Below are positions 11,903 to 24,014 of a stretch of 64,000 nucleotides of DNA, piece by piece. The stretch is from assembly GCA_030015575.1 (NCBI GenBank), contig JASDDO010000001.1, positions 324,107,595-324,171,594 on the forward strand. The letters run 5' to 3'. A program made the position numbers and the translations under genes. The DNA is from Agapanthus africanus. Its lineage: Eukaryota > Streptophyta > Magnoliopsida > Asparagales > Amaryllidaceae. The notes under the pieces are model-generated. The model was not told the DNA's origin and ran no database searches. It worked only from the letters and a program-made list of their open reading frames with translations. Within the stretch, counting starts at the first letter, position 1. Each line of letters starts with the position of its first letter.

Positions 11903-14044
11903 TGTTGGAGATAGTGCCCTCAGAGTCAATTATTGGATCACAGGCACGTGATTGCAATGATTGAGGGGAGGACCTATCCCGGTAGGACGGTCTTACTCGA
12001 GATGATAGTATGCTATCTGGTTTATCTTTATCATCGTGTACTGCTTTAGGTGACCTTTCGAGTCGCTATTACACGTTGATAAAGCCCCTTGGATTCTTGC
12101 TTGACCACCAGCAGTATGAGGGCGATCATATAAGTGGGAGCTGGGGGTCTACAAGCATATCCTTAAAAGGTCCCTAGTCGTGGGAGATTCGAGACAGGGC
12201 ATCGTTTCTCCAGAGTAGACTAGTGTATACAGTCGAGACCCCGACGAGGGGCGGTGGCCGGTCTCACAAGCCACTGGTGTCAGTTGGTTCACCTAAGATG
12301 TATACAGGTGCTCATTGGGTTATGAGTACACCGGACAGGACTCGCCGGGAACCTGCTAGTTGGGAATATACCAGACGTCAGATAGCAGTTCCCAGGTGAC
12401 ATGTGTACAGGTTAGTTCATCGACCTGGGATCGTCATTTGTCTCGTGTGAGTTCCCACTGTACTTTGATTACTACCCTACCACGGCTCAAAGGAGTCGTG
12501 CAAACAGGTTTTAGTTGGGTACAGTCCCGAGCCACATGGAGGCAGTGAGCGGATCTGCAGGGGTTCGTCTCTCCCGGTATTGGGGGTGAGGTCGTGCTGT
12601 GTCTAGGAGAGCCAGAACATGAAAAGTCCTTGGCCAAGGCAGGAGATTTGCTGGTAGGTATTCCAGTAGTATCTCAGGGTGTTCTGGGCTACACTCCGAC
12701 ACGACTTGTACCGCTTTTGGGGGTCTGACTTTTACCAACCCCCTAGGCCCGCCATGCGATGCTCATAGACGAACGGACCGGACTGTACGGATATTGTCAC
12801 TGATAGGCTCAGTAGGGTGTCAGGATGAGTTCGCTCATCGACGTCCCTTTTGGTCAATAGCTGGTGGCCCGTCACGTATGGCTAATACCTCTGACGTGCT
12901 AGTGGTTAAATCCACAGCCATAGTATTGACGAGTCTTTAGAGTCCACCACACAGACAGTTACTCAAGTTTCGGGCGAAACGCTGTAGAGGCCGTATGGAG
13001 ATATGGCAGGGTTCGATCAGATACGTGCGGTATTGCACGGATTGTGATCGGACGGTTTTTACTAGCCGGCTTTGGCTTAAGCCGGATACTAGTATAAGAT
13101 AGTGTAGTTTTGTCTCTTTGCATTTGTGTTCAGTGGGAATACAAATGCGGGCATGTATTTGCAGTAGCGGGGTTTTCCTGTAATTTATTACGGGATCGGT
13201 TTTTCTGGGGTTGCCAGTTTGCATTCCGTTCCGGCCGGTTTTCCTTCATTCCTTCTCGGCCGGACTCTTGTTGGAGGGGGTTATTTGCAGTTTGCAAATA
13301 ACTCTTTTGTGGAGGGCTTCCTTGCTTTTGTTCCTTCTTATCATCATGAGATGCCTTTCTATTCCTTTCATTATGCTTTTCATTTGATGGACTTTGATAT
13401 GAATGGAGGGTGACCATTTTTCCATGCTTATCTCTCATTTCCTTTTTATTTAATTGATTCCTTTTTCCACCCACTTAAATGGTGGGGCCGGCCACTATTT
13501 TCCAGAGAGAGAGAGGAGATTGATTTTGTGTGAGTGGTGATTTATATCATCTCTTGCTTTGAAAAATCAAGGTGCTGATTTTTCACAGCAAGAAAGAAAT
13601 GCATGCTTCTTTTCTTTTCCTTCAAGCATCCATGATAATCTTGTGAAAAAATTCCTCCAAAATGGCAACCTCTTAAACCCCAAGAGACATACTCACTACA
13701 CTATTCTATAGCAAGTCTTGGACGCGTCGGCTAGCCAACTTCGCGCCCGAGTTGCCTCGGTCAAGAGGCGGGAGCCCGTAAAAGATTCCGGCTACGTGGT
13801 GCCCTTTCCGACGAGCGAGGAGGTGACGGAGATTCCGCAGGAGATCGGAGTGGAGATGAAGACCGGAGGACTCGGATCGCTTGGTATTGCATCTCTACTC
13901 TTTTCCTTTTTGCTAGCTAGCTAGGTTAATGGCCCGATCCGGGTGAAAAGTCCGCGGCGGTGCCGTTTTGCAAAGTTCGCAAAGTTTTTGTTTTCCGCGT
14001 TTCCGGCGTCGGGTCGACTGCCGGGGCGCCCCCGCGGGCTTACA
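11903..14044 (+). mobile_element. Solo LTR of a third copia-like type (C-type)
   Basis: 2142 bp, starting TGTTGGAGATAGTGCCC and ending GGCTTACA, with perfect 5-bp duplications GGTAG at 11898-11902 and 14045-14049. No internal region is present, so LTR-LTR recombination has removed the rest of the element. The start is related to the LTR remnant at 60639. Several phrases (for example the TAGACTAG and CCCGGTATTGGGGG blocks) are shared with A- and B-type LTRs, so all three types look related. No coding sequence is recognised. Confidence 0.9.
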
Positions 14045-14487
14045 GGTAGTTTGGCCTCCGTCAAGGTCACAGGAAGCTAGGGGCAAAAGTATTATCAGGA
14101 ATTTCAAGTGTTGAAATTTGCAATGAGATTGCATACCTTCTATGAGATAGTTGGATCCCGATACCCACTGCGAGTAAGAGTTACTCCTGGGAGAGTTTTA
14201 CACATTGCAATTAGCTGATCGAGTAGGTGTCTAGAAAGGTGTCAACGGGGTTACGCCTCTGGGAAAACGAGGTTTACATTAATTAGGTTCGTGCGAAAGC
14301 ACGGGGGACCTCCCTCAAAGTACCGACACTGGCCTGGCTGAAAGATTGGCGAACTTGTAGTGTGTAATTAATCCCGGCTAGTCTTTCCTTTTAGGGTTTG
14401 AAGGAAGATTTGATAAAAACAGTGGGAGCCATCCTGATTAGATAAGATAATAACCAATCTGATCTTGCAAGAGCATACGCTAAAGTG

Positions 14488-14510
14488 TTTTCTTCTCTCT
14501 CTCTCCAGGT
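14488..14510 (+). other. Splice-acceptor-like site before pol (A-inner)
   Basis: A pure pyrimidine run is followed by CAG/GT, with CAG ending at 14508, 37 bases before the first good ATG of pol. A2 keeps the same site (minus strand, about 29520-29542) and B2 has a comparable CTAATTGCAG before its gag. A-outer has lost the CAG. Confidence 0.5.
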
Positions 14511-14544
14511 AGCGACCATTTCATGCCCTAATAAATATAATAAT

Positions 14545-17500
14545 ATGGATGTATTGACCGAACCCGCATGTTATACTGTGCAGGGGAACGTTGAACCCGT
14601 TCTATCTTGTAAGTGTTATAAGAATGAACAGGAAACAGGAGAATATATGGATTCTCACACCGCCCAAACGGAGAACATGCATGTTGATGCATCATCTTCG
14701 GGTGTGTTTGTCATTGAGAACTGTTTCTCAGTTCACCCTACGTCCTGGGTATTAGATACCGGATCAGGATCCCACATATGTAAGATGTTACATGGGCTGC
14801 GGAAAGGTAGAGAACTGGGAAAAGGTGATCATTCCGTTCAAGTTGGGAATGGGGCAAATGTTGCAGCCAAAGCAGTTGGCGAATATCACCTAGTATTACC
14901 AAGTGGTGATACACTGATTCTAAATGAATGCTATTATATACCGAACATGATGTGCAACATTATATCAGTTTCTTTATTAAGTAAAGAAGGATATAATTTT
15001 GTAGTAAAGGATAATGTTATGAACATATTCCTAGATCAAAAGTTGATTGCATCAGGCTCGATGTATAATGGCATATTCATTCTCAATCAAAATACAGTCC
15101 TCAATTTACAAAACACACACAAGAGGAAGAGTTCTGAACTGAACGAATCTTTCTTGTGGCATTGTAGACTGGGTCACATCAATGCGACACGACTAGCTAA
15201 GTTACATAAGGATGGATATTTAAATTCGTTTGAATTTTCATCTTATGACACTTGCCAGTCATGTCTCAAAGGCAAGATGACCAAAACTCCGTTTACCGGA
15301 CACGGAGAAAGAGTTACCGAACTCTTGGGACTAATACATAGTGATGTATGCGGTCCCATGTCTACACATGCCAGGGATGGTTCTTCGTACTTCATTACAT
15401 TCACTGACGATCTCTCTAGATTCGGATATGTGTTCCTGATGAAACACAAATCAGAAGCTTTTGAGAAATTTAGAGAATATAAATAAGAAGTAGAGAACCA
15501 AACGGGCAAAAGTATTAAGATCCTTCGATCTGATCGAGGAGGAGAATACTTAAGTAACGAATTCAAAGATTATCTAAAAGAGAATGGGATTCTCTCTCAG
15601 CTTACTCCTCCTTATACACCACAGCACAACGGTGTATCGGAGCGGAGAAATTGCACCCTATTAGATATGGTGCGCTCTATGATGAGTGCAGCTGAGTTAC
15701 CTATTTCCTTCTGGGGATATGCACTGGAGACTGCTGCATACCTATTGAATAGAGTTCCAACCAAATCAGTGCCTACCACTCCATATGAGATATGGAATGG
15801 CAAGAGACCATGTCTTAATTTTATTCAGATATGGGGTTGTCCGGCCTATGTTAAAACACAAAATCCGGACAAGCTCGAGGCAAGGTCTGTTCTATGTAAG
15901 TTTGTTGGATATCCCAAACATTCGCGAGGGTATATCTTCTACCACTCCGAGGAACAAAAAGTGTTTGTTTCTCGACATGCCACTTTCTTAGAAAAGAGTT
16001 TTCTTATGAAACAGACAAGTAGCATTGAGGTAGAACTGGAAGAGGTTCCAGCAACACAAACTGTAACAGAAGACTTGGTAGAACCAGAGGATTCAGTAGA
16101 ACTCGACGAACCCCAGCCTCTCCGCCGATCTAGTAGGGTATCTCGTCCACCTGAGATATACTACGGTTTTCTCATTGACGGTGGAAGCGAGGATTGCATC
16201 ATGGAGGATGATGACCCAACTAGCTTTGAGCAGGCCATCACGAGTAGGGACTCAGTGAAATGGCTGGATGCTATGCGGTCCGAGATGGAATCCATGTACA
16301 CCAACAAAGTATGGACTTTGGTAGTTGCTCCTGAAGGGGTAAAACCCATCAGGAGCAAGTGGATCTTCAAGAAAAAACTTGGTGTAGATGGGAAAGTGGA
16401 GACTTTCAAAGCTAGACTTATAGCAAAAGGTTTTCGTCAAAGACCAGGTGTGGACTATGACGAAACCTTTTCTCCAGTGGCTATGCTTAAATCCATCCGG
16501 ATCATACTTGCCATCGCTGCATATCATGATTACGAAATCTGGCAAATGGATGTTAAGACCGCCTTTCTAAATGGTGATTTAGAAGAGTGCGTGTACATGA
16601 CTCAGCCAGAGGGCTTCGTAGACAGTGGGAGCAGCGGGAAGGTGTGCAAGCTGCTTAAATCCATTTATGGATTAAAGTAAGCATCGCGGAGTTGGAACAT
16701 CTGCTTTGACGTCGTTATCAAAGAGTTTGATTTCGTCAAAAACCCAGATGAACCTTGTATCTACAAGAAGGTAGCAGAGAGTAAGGTTGTCTTCCTCGTA
16801 TTGTACGTGGACGACATACTCTTGATAGGAAATGATATTCCTATGCTGCAATCGGTCAAGCTCTTCTTATCACAAAGATTCTCAATGAAAGATCTTGGTG
16901 ATGCCTCCTGCATATTGGGAATAAGGATCTATAGAGATAGATCCAAACGGATATTGGGATTGTCCCAATCCAGGTACATTGACACCATACTAAAAAGGTT
17001 TAGTATGGAAGAATCCAAGCGTGGGAACTTGCCCACGATCTCTGGAGTCACTCTCTCCAAAGAGATGTCTTCCAAGACTGATTTGGAGAGAGCTCGCATG
17101 CAAGGGATACCCTATGCTTCGGCTGTAGGCTCTATCATGTACGCGATGCTATGTACCAGACCCGATGTTGCATACTCACTAAGTGTAGTGAGCAGGTATC
17201 AAGATGATCCTGGAGAGAGTCACTGGACAGCTGTGAAGAGCATTCTCAAGTACTTGCGAAGGACTAAAGAGATGCTCTTGGTGTATGGTAACGGAGAACT
17301 CCAAGTGGAGTCCTTTACCTATTCGAGCTTCCAGAGTGATAAGGACGACTCTAAGTCGCAGTCGGGATTTGTCTTTACCCTTTACGGATGGGCGGTTAGC
17401 TGGAACAGTTCCAAGCAGGAAACCGTGGCAGACTCGACGATGGAGGCTGAATACATCGCTGCCAACGATGCTGCTAAAGAGGCCGTCTGGATCAAGAAGT

Positions 17501-17790
17501 TCATTTTTGAACTTGGAGTGGTTCCATCCATTGAGCATCCAATACCTTTGTATTGCGATAACAATGGAGCGGTGGCTTTGGCCAAGGAACCTAGGTCCCA
17601 TCAGCGATCCAGGCATATTCTGAGGCGGTATCACCTGATCCGGGAGATAGTTGATCGCCGGGAGATCGAGGTCAGGAGGGTTGACACGAAGAACAACACG
17701 GCGGATCCACTCACGAAGGCCATTTCCCAGATACAGTTTGAGAGACTCTTCGGGATGCTCGGTATGCGATACTACAGCAGCTGGCCCTAG
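14545..17790 (+). pseudogene. pol polyprotein of A-inner with two nonsense codons
   Basis: Same frame and same length (1081 codons from the ATG at 14545) as the intact pol of A2. It encodes aspartic protease, GAG-pre-integrase zinc finger, integrase, reverse transcriptase (YVDD kept) and RNase H. Two in-frame TAA codons stand where A2 has CAA (Gln): codon 314 (15484-15486), inside the integrase, and codon 712 (16678-16680), inside RT. Both fit single C-to-T changes, typical of deamination of methylated cytosine. A longer frame from 14485 begins with GTG and reads through the acceptor tract, so the ATG at 14545 (A at -3, G at +4) is preferred. No gag is present. As it stands no full-length product can be made. 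Confidence 0.92.
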
Positions 17791-17804
17791 TGCAAGTGGG
17801 AGAT
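17791..17804 (+). other. Polypurine tract of A-inner
   Basis: TGCAAGTGGGAGAT sits between the pol stop and the 3' LTR start at 17805; the purine-rich part primes plus-strand DNA synthesis. The same tract occurs in A-outer (about 20467-20481), A2 and B2. Confidence 0.8.
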
Positions 17805-20036
17805 TGTTAGTTGTATGTATGCCCTAGAGGCCAGTATTGTACAGATGATTTATATTATATTGGATGCTTGGACATATATAGAGATGACTTTCTTGCTCGA
17901 TATGATAGTATGCTATCTGGTTGCTCTTTATCTTAACATGTACACTTGTCTCTTTAAACTGTCTTAAAGTTACATGTTGGTAAAGCCCTTAGGATGTCTA
18001 CTTGACTACCTGGACTATGATGCAGATTATACTAGTGGGGACATGGTAGTCCATAGGTACATCCTTCAAGGTCCCTAGTCATGGGTGTATCGAGACGGGG
18101 CATCGATATACCAGTGTAGACTAGCGTATACGTTTCTCGACCCATGAGATGGGCGATGGATGATCCCATATCCATTGGTGTTTGACATCAGAGATGGTAT
18201 ACGGGTGCTCAGTGGAGACTGGGTACACTGGACGGACTCACCGAGAACTCCCAGATGGTATTATACCTCACGTCAGATGGCAGTTCTCAGGTGACACTTG
18301 TACAGGTTAGTCTGTAGACCCGAGATTGTCATTGAGTCTTGTGTGATTCCCACTGTGCTTTGATCTCCACCTTACCACGTCCATGAGGGCGTGCAAAACG
18401 GTGGTCTTTGGGTACAGTCCCGAGTCACATGGAGGCAATGAGCGATAGGAGGGGTTTCGTCTCTCCCGGTATTGGGGGTTGATGTTGCGCTGTGCTCGAT
18501 TGGCCGAACAGGGAAGTCCCTGGCCAGGGCTGATCAGAGATTTGCTGGTAAGTGTTACCAGTAGCTTCTCGACCCGTTATGAGCCTCATATCGGCACGAC
18601 TTATCGGTTATTGGGGTCTGACGTTTACCACCCCTAGACTTGATATGCGACATATCAGACGAACGAACAGACCGGACTGTATGGTAAGTGTTACTGGTTG
18701 GATTCACAGGAGTGTGAGCGGGCTAGCTCGTCGATCTTCTGATCGCTCAATACCCGGATGGCCGTTACGTTTAGCTGACCGCTTGCGGCTTGTGGGTGCT
18801 TGATATGATCATCATCTGCTGCCGGCATATTGACGAGTCTTTAGAGTCCTACACAGAGCTTTCCTGGCTCAAGCGAAACGAAATAGGAGAGCATATGAGA
18901 TATGTGCAGGACCGAGAATAATGCGTGTATGTGATACCGTATTTCATTCTCGTGATGAATGTATCGATTGGTTATATGCGATATAACTTAGATATCGAAT
19001 CAAGGATTGATTCGATAAGCCGATACATAGGATACTAGTCGGTTGTATGCGATATGACCGGATCGTTAAATCAAGTGTTGATTTAATGATTTAATGTATA
19101 ATTATATATTTGATATATTACTTTGCATTAACTAGTATTGGTTCACTTCAAATGGATTTTCTCACTTGATGTGCAAGTTGTATATGTGATATACTTTTGT
19201 GCACATGTTTGTATCATGTTTGATGATACTTGCTCATTTGGTTAAGTGTAAAGAATTGAATCTTGGTTAAGTAAATGGTTAGGGTTTTTATTTATTCATT
19301 CATTTATCTTTTTAATTTGGATTAAAAAGAAATTGCAAAAGAAAACAAAATGGTTGCTATCATTCTTGAAGCTTGTTGAAGCTTCATGAAGCTTTGACCA
19401 AAGTGACCATTTTGTCTTCATGCTTAACCCTAACCATTCATCTAACCTTAGTCAATTCTCTACACCTAACCATGGTTCATATTATGATAAGTATTCATTT
19501 CTTTTGCATTTTTAAATGAGTGACTTATCATATTCTATCTTCTTCTTCATCTTCTTCTTCAAGAAAAAGCTTGCCACCATTAATGGCATCTTGAGCAAAA
19601 GTGTGAGAAATCCAATTCTAAAGTGAACCCACCTCCTATTTCTTCACCCTCTACCTCTTGCCTAGTAGTATATGGTGTTTTCTTCACAAGTTTCACAACT
19701 TGGTGAAGTTGGAGCTTGATCTTGTGTAACCTCGACGTAGATCATCTTCGGCATCGTAGCCGACGACTGTTCCGCTCATTTCTCCGATGAAGCCGATGTG
19801 AGAGTCCGGGATTCGAGATGGACAGCGAGGGGACAACTTCGTGGAGCTAAGGAAGTGGATAACCAGATCTACAAAGGTTGTAGCTTCTTACCTTTAGTTA
19901 AGTTGTTAACTAGTTTCTCTTTTCGCCTAAAATTCTAGTTAACGATCCGTATTAGAGTTTCTCGGCACTTGTAAAATTTAAAATTGGCATGGTTGATGCC
20001 TTGTGAGACCTCTTGAGAGTGCCTAGGAACCCTACA
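17805..20036 (+). repeat. 3' LTR of A-inner
   Basis: 2232 bp, TGTTAG to CCCTACA, nearly identical to 7265-9492. It is followed by TSD ATAAG (20037-20041). Confidence 0.93.
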
Positions 20037-20041
20037 ATAAG

Positions 20042-20470
20042 GACGACTGAAAGTCAGTCACAGGTATTGTCTTTACCCTCAGTAAAGGGACGGTATGTTG
20101 GAAGAGTTCCAAGCTAGATACCGTGGCATACTAGACGATAAAGGCTGGATACATCGCTACCAAAGATGCTACCAAAGAGGAAGTCTGGGTGTATATTGCT
20201 TCATGAGATGAACTTCGTTCCTACCATTGTGAGACAATGGAGTTGTAGCTTATGCCAAGGAACACCAGTCCCATCAGTGATCCAGACATATTCTAAGGCA
20301 GTGTCACCTGATCGTGGAGATGGTTGATCTCCAGGGGATCGAGGTTAGGAGAGCAGACTCAGAGGACAACACGGCGGATCCACTCACAAAGGCCTTTTCC
20401 CAGAGAGAGACTTTTATGGGATGGTTGAGTATGAGATACTACAACCACTGCTATCAGATGGCCCTAGTGT
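20042..20470 (+). pseudogene. RNase H end of A-outer pol, resumed after A-inner
   Basis: Continues the frame cut at 7264: remnants correspond to the A2 RNase H from the DKDDSK region to the C-terminal SSW. Stops and small indels break it. It ends at the polypurine tract of A-outer (about 20467-20481). Confidence 0.85.
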
Positions 20471-20481
20471 AAGTGGGAGAT

Positions 20482-22692
20482 TGTTAGTTATATGTATGCC
20501 CTAGAGGCCATTACTATACATAGGATGTATATTGTAGTGGATGCTTGGACATATATAGGGATGACTTTCTTGCTCGACATGATAGTATGCTATCTGGTTG
20601 CTCTTTACCTTAACGTGTACACTGATTGTCTCTCTGTTACATGTTGGTAAAGCCCTTAGGATGTGTACTTGACTACCTGGACTATGATGCAGATCATACT
20701 AGTAGGGACATGGTAGTCCATAAGTACATCCTTCAAGGTCTCTAGTCGTGGGTGTATCGAGACGGGGCATCGATATACCAGAGTAGACTAGCGTATACCT
20801 TCTCGACCCATACAGATGGGCGATGGATGATCCCATATCCATTGGTGTTTGACATCAGAGATGATATACGGGTGCTCAGTGGAGACTGGGTACACTGGAC
20901 GGACTCGCCAAGAACTCCCAGATGGTATTATACCTCACGTCAGATGGCAGTTCTCTGGTGACACTGGTACAGAGTAGTCTGTTGACCCGAGATCGTCATA
21001 GAGTCTTGTGTGATTCCCACTGTGCTTTGATTTCCACCTTACCACGTCCAAGAGGGCGTGTAAAACGGTGGTTTTTGGGTACAGTCTCGAATCACATGGA
21101 GGCAATGAGCGATAGGAGGGGATTCGTCTCTCCCGGTATAAGGAGTTGATGTTGCGCTGTGTTCGATTGGCTATAACCGGAAATCCCTGGCCAGGGTTGC
21201 TGAGATTTACTGGTAAGTGTTACCAGTAGTTTCTCGAACTGTTATAGACCTCATATCGACACGACTTATCGAGCTACTGGGGTCTGACGTTTACCACCCC
21301 TAGGCGAGATATGCGACATATCAGACGACGAGACCGGACTGTACGGTAAGTGTTACTGGTTGGATTCACAGGAGTGTGAGCGGGCTTGCTCGTTGATCTT
21401 CTGATCGCTCAATACCCGGGTGGCCGTTACGTTTAGCAGACCGCTTGCGGCTTGTGGGTGTTTGATATGATCATCACCTACTGCCGGCGTATTGACGAGT
21501 CTTTAGAGTCCTACATAGAGGTTTCTTGGCTCAAGCGAAGCAAAATAGGAGCGCATATGAGATATGTGCGGGACCGAGAATAATACCAGTATGTGATACC
21601 GAATTCTATTCTCGCGATTTGTATCATCGGACGGTTATATGTGATATAGCCGGGTTACCGAATCAAGTGTTGATTCGATACATTGATACACATGATATTA
21701 GTCGGTTATGACTGGATCGTTAAATCAAGTGTTAATTTAATGATTTAATGTATAATTATATATTTGATATATTACTTTACATTAACTAGTATTGGTTCAC
21801 TTAAGATTATTTTTCTCTCTAGATTGTGCACATTGTATATATGATATATTTTTATGCACTTGTTTGTATCATGTTTGTTGATACATGCAAACTTGGGTGT
21901 GTGTATGCTTTAAACCATGATTAGGTTAATGGTTAGGGTTTGATTTACTTATTTATTTATTTTATTCATTTATTTAGTTAAAACAAAATGGTGGCTTTCT
22001 TTCTTTTCTTTGCTAGAAGCTTCATGTTGTTTTCTAGCATTTTTGAAAAAGTCTACCATTTTGTTTTATCCTTAACCTAACCATTTGCTTAAACCCTAGT
22101 TTATTCTCTACATTAGTTACACTCACCCATGGTTGCAAGATGATAAGGCTTCACTTGAATTTTCTAATTAGATAATTCATTCCTTCTTTTCTTTCTTCTT
22201 CTTCTTCTTCATGATGAAGAAAACCATTACTAGAAAATTCCAAGTGATGAATCCAAGTGAGAAATCCAAATCCAAAGTGAACCCACTTCCTATTTCTTCA
22301 TCCTCTACCACTTTCCATGTAGTAGAGTGTGTTATCTTCACAAGTTTCATGACCTAGTGAAGATGGAGCTTGGGTTTGAGTCGCCTCGACGTAGATCATC
22401 TTCGGCATCGAAGTCAACGACCTAGCCCGATCATTTCTCCGATGAAACCAACGCTAGAGTCCAGGATCCCGATGGTTGCTGCGGAGGGACATCATCATGG
22501 AGCTTTGGAGGTGGAGGAACGGATCTACAAAGGTTGTATTTCCATTCACTTACTAGCAAAGTGGTTTGCTTGCATTTGTTTTCGCCTATCTTCTAGTTAA
22601 CGATCTATATTAGGGTTTCTCGGCACATAAAATTTGAATTTGGCATGGTAGATTCCTTGTGGAACCTCTTGAGTGTGCCTAGGAACCCTACA
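20482..22692 (+). repeat. 3' LTR of A-outer
   Basis: 2211 bp from TGTTAGTTATATG to CCCTACA. It matches 545-1797 over the part visible there. The next five bases, ATGCG, are the expected target-site duplication; the left copy is outside the window. The element landed in a B-type LTR. Confidence 0.9.
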
Positions 22693-23932
22693 ATGCGATA
22701 TTCTCAGACGAACAGACCGGACTGTACGCAGATTGTCACATTCAGGCTCAGTAGGTGTTCGGATGAGTTCACCTCGTCAGTCTTCTTATCGGCATCTACC
22801 TAGGGGCCATTACGCACAGCTAGTGCCGCTTGTGGTCTGTGGTTAAACCCACTACCAGCGTAGTGTCGAGTTTTTAGAGTCCCATACAGAGAGCTATTCG
22901 CCTTTAGGCAAGAGAGTAGAGGTCGCATGGTTTTGCGACAGGGTTCGGTCACATCCGCGCACTTGTGCACGTTTAGTGTCCGGGCAGTTATTACTAGCGG
23001 ACTTTGGTTTAAGCCAGATCCTAGTATATGTTTTGGGATTGGTTTTATCTCGTTTGTATTCGTGTTCCACGGAACACGGATGCGGGTGTGTATGCACAGT
23101 TGACAGAGACAGAGGCAGAGGACTCTCATTAGGGTTGTTGACTGTTGACTTTTTCTAAACCCTAATGAGAATTAGAAATATGATTAATAATAATATTAAT
23201 TAAGTATTATTATGCCATGGTTGGGTTGAAAGGTTGACTTTGTTGACTTGTTGACTTTGTTGACCGGTTGACTAGGTTGGACTTGTTGACCATCATCATG
23301 ACAATGGCTATCATTTCATGGCTTTGACCTTTGCTTGCTTGTTTGTTCACAAAATGCATTAAATGCATGAAATGATAAAGCCATTGACATGAACCATCAC
23401 AAGATACTTAATTATTGTTATTGTTATGATTATTTTGTGTTATGAGAGCATGGGTGGAAAAAGTCTTGCTCATTCTATCATTCTCATTCTCTCTCATCCT
23501 CAAGCTCTCCCTCTTCCTCTTGCTCTCTCTCTAGCTCAAGGAAACTCCCTCTCATGAGTTGAGAACCATTTCCTTAGAGATAAAACCCAAAACACTTCTC
23601 TACTCATCCTAGTATACAAGGTCTAGCAAACCAAGTGTTCCAGTTTCCTCTAGATTGAGGTTGGAGCCAAAGGTAGAAGCTTTCGGGTGGATCCATCTTC
23701 GGTACAAGGAGACGACGAGGAGAGAACCATCCGACCACTACAAGGAGTCGAAGAGAAGGAGTTCAAGTTAAGGTATAACCCCCTAACCGAGTAGATAACA
23801 CTCTTAGTTAGGTTGTTAGATAGTTAGTTTAACAAAGATCCGTTTTTGAGTCCATGTTACCCCACCGTAGAAAATCGTTTTTCACCATTTCCGCAACCCC
23901 AAAGAACCGGGGACGGGTAACGTGGACTTACA
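22693..23932 (+). repeat. B-type LTR, 3' portion (plus strand)
   Basis: Starts in the middle of a B-type LTR (compare 62827 onward) and ends with a diverged version of the B2 LTR terminus, ...GGACTTACA. The 5' part lies beyond A-outer, left of the window. Whether it is a solo LTR or part of an element cannot be seen. Several TTGACT repeats are found at about 23135-23285. No gene. Confidence 0.7.
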
Positions 23933-24009
23933 TAAATATCTTAACATATCTTATCTCATGTCTCGATCACATGTCAACTATCATATATATATCATCATCC
24001 ACATGGCAT
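23933..24009 (-). repeat. Fragment of the unassigned LTR interrupted by A2
   Basis: Seventy-seven bases between the B-type LTR end and the A2 target site. They continue the sequence at 34576-36123 once A2 and one copy of its TSD are removed. Too short to classify alone. Confidence 0.4.
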
Positions 24010-24014
24010 CGTCG
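24010..24014. repeat. Target-site duplication of A2 (CGTCG)
   Basis: CGTCG is repeated exactly at 34571-34575, on the far side of A2. Confidence 0.93.

Larger units (their letters stand above)
9493..14484 (+). other. Non-coding leader of A-inner, interrupted by a solo LTR
   Basis: Without the solo LTR (11903-14044) and its duplicated 5 bp, the leader is about 2.8 kb and collinear with those of A-outer and A2, except that the GC-rich insertion at about 2668-2947 in A-outer is absent. It contains the hairpin 9694-9738, the duplicated unit (about 11330-11450 and 11478-11600), the 19-base block (11675-11693) and the hairpin array. No gag frame is seen. Confidence 0.7.
7265..20036 (+). mobile_element. 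A-inner: LTR retrotransposon, Ty1/copia (Angela/BARE-like), nested in A-outer
   Basis: Complete element of 12772 bp, of which 2142 bp plus a 5-bp duplication is a later solo LTR. It has two ~2.23-kb LTRs, a primer site, a ~3-kb leader, a gag-less pol and a polypurine tract, all in the order expected for copia. The 5-bp TSD ATAAG is intact. By eye the two LTRs differ at a few tens of sites (about 98-99% identical), so the insertion is fairly recent but older than A2. The lineage name is inferred from the long LTRs and the pol sequence. Confidence 0.92.

Noticed and set aside
13130-13474. 114-codon minus-strand frame within the solo LTR
   Set aside because: Low-complexity Lys/Asn/Gln-rich translation of pyrimidine-rich LTR sequence with no homologue recognised.
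14485-14544. Extra 20 N-terminal codons of pol beginning with GTG
   Set aside because: Plant translation would not normally start there, and the codons are the pyrimidine tract of a likely acceptor; the ATG at 14545 is better.
16161-17634. Minus-strand frames of 82-151 codons under A-inner pol, also their mirror under A2
   Set aside because: Shadow frames of the pol gene; they recur only because pol recurs.
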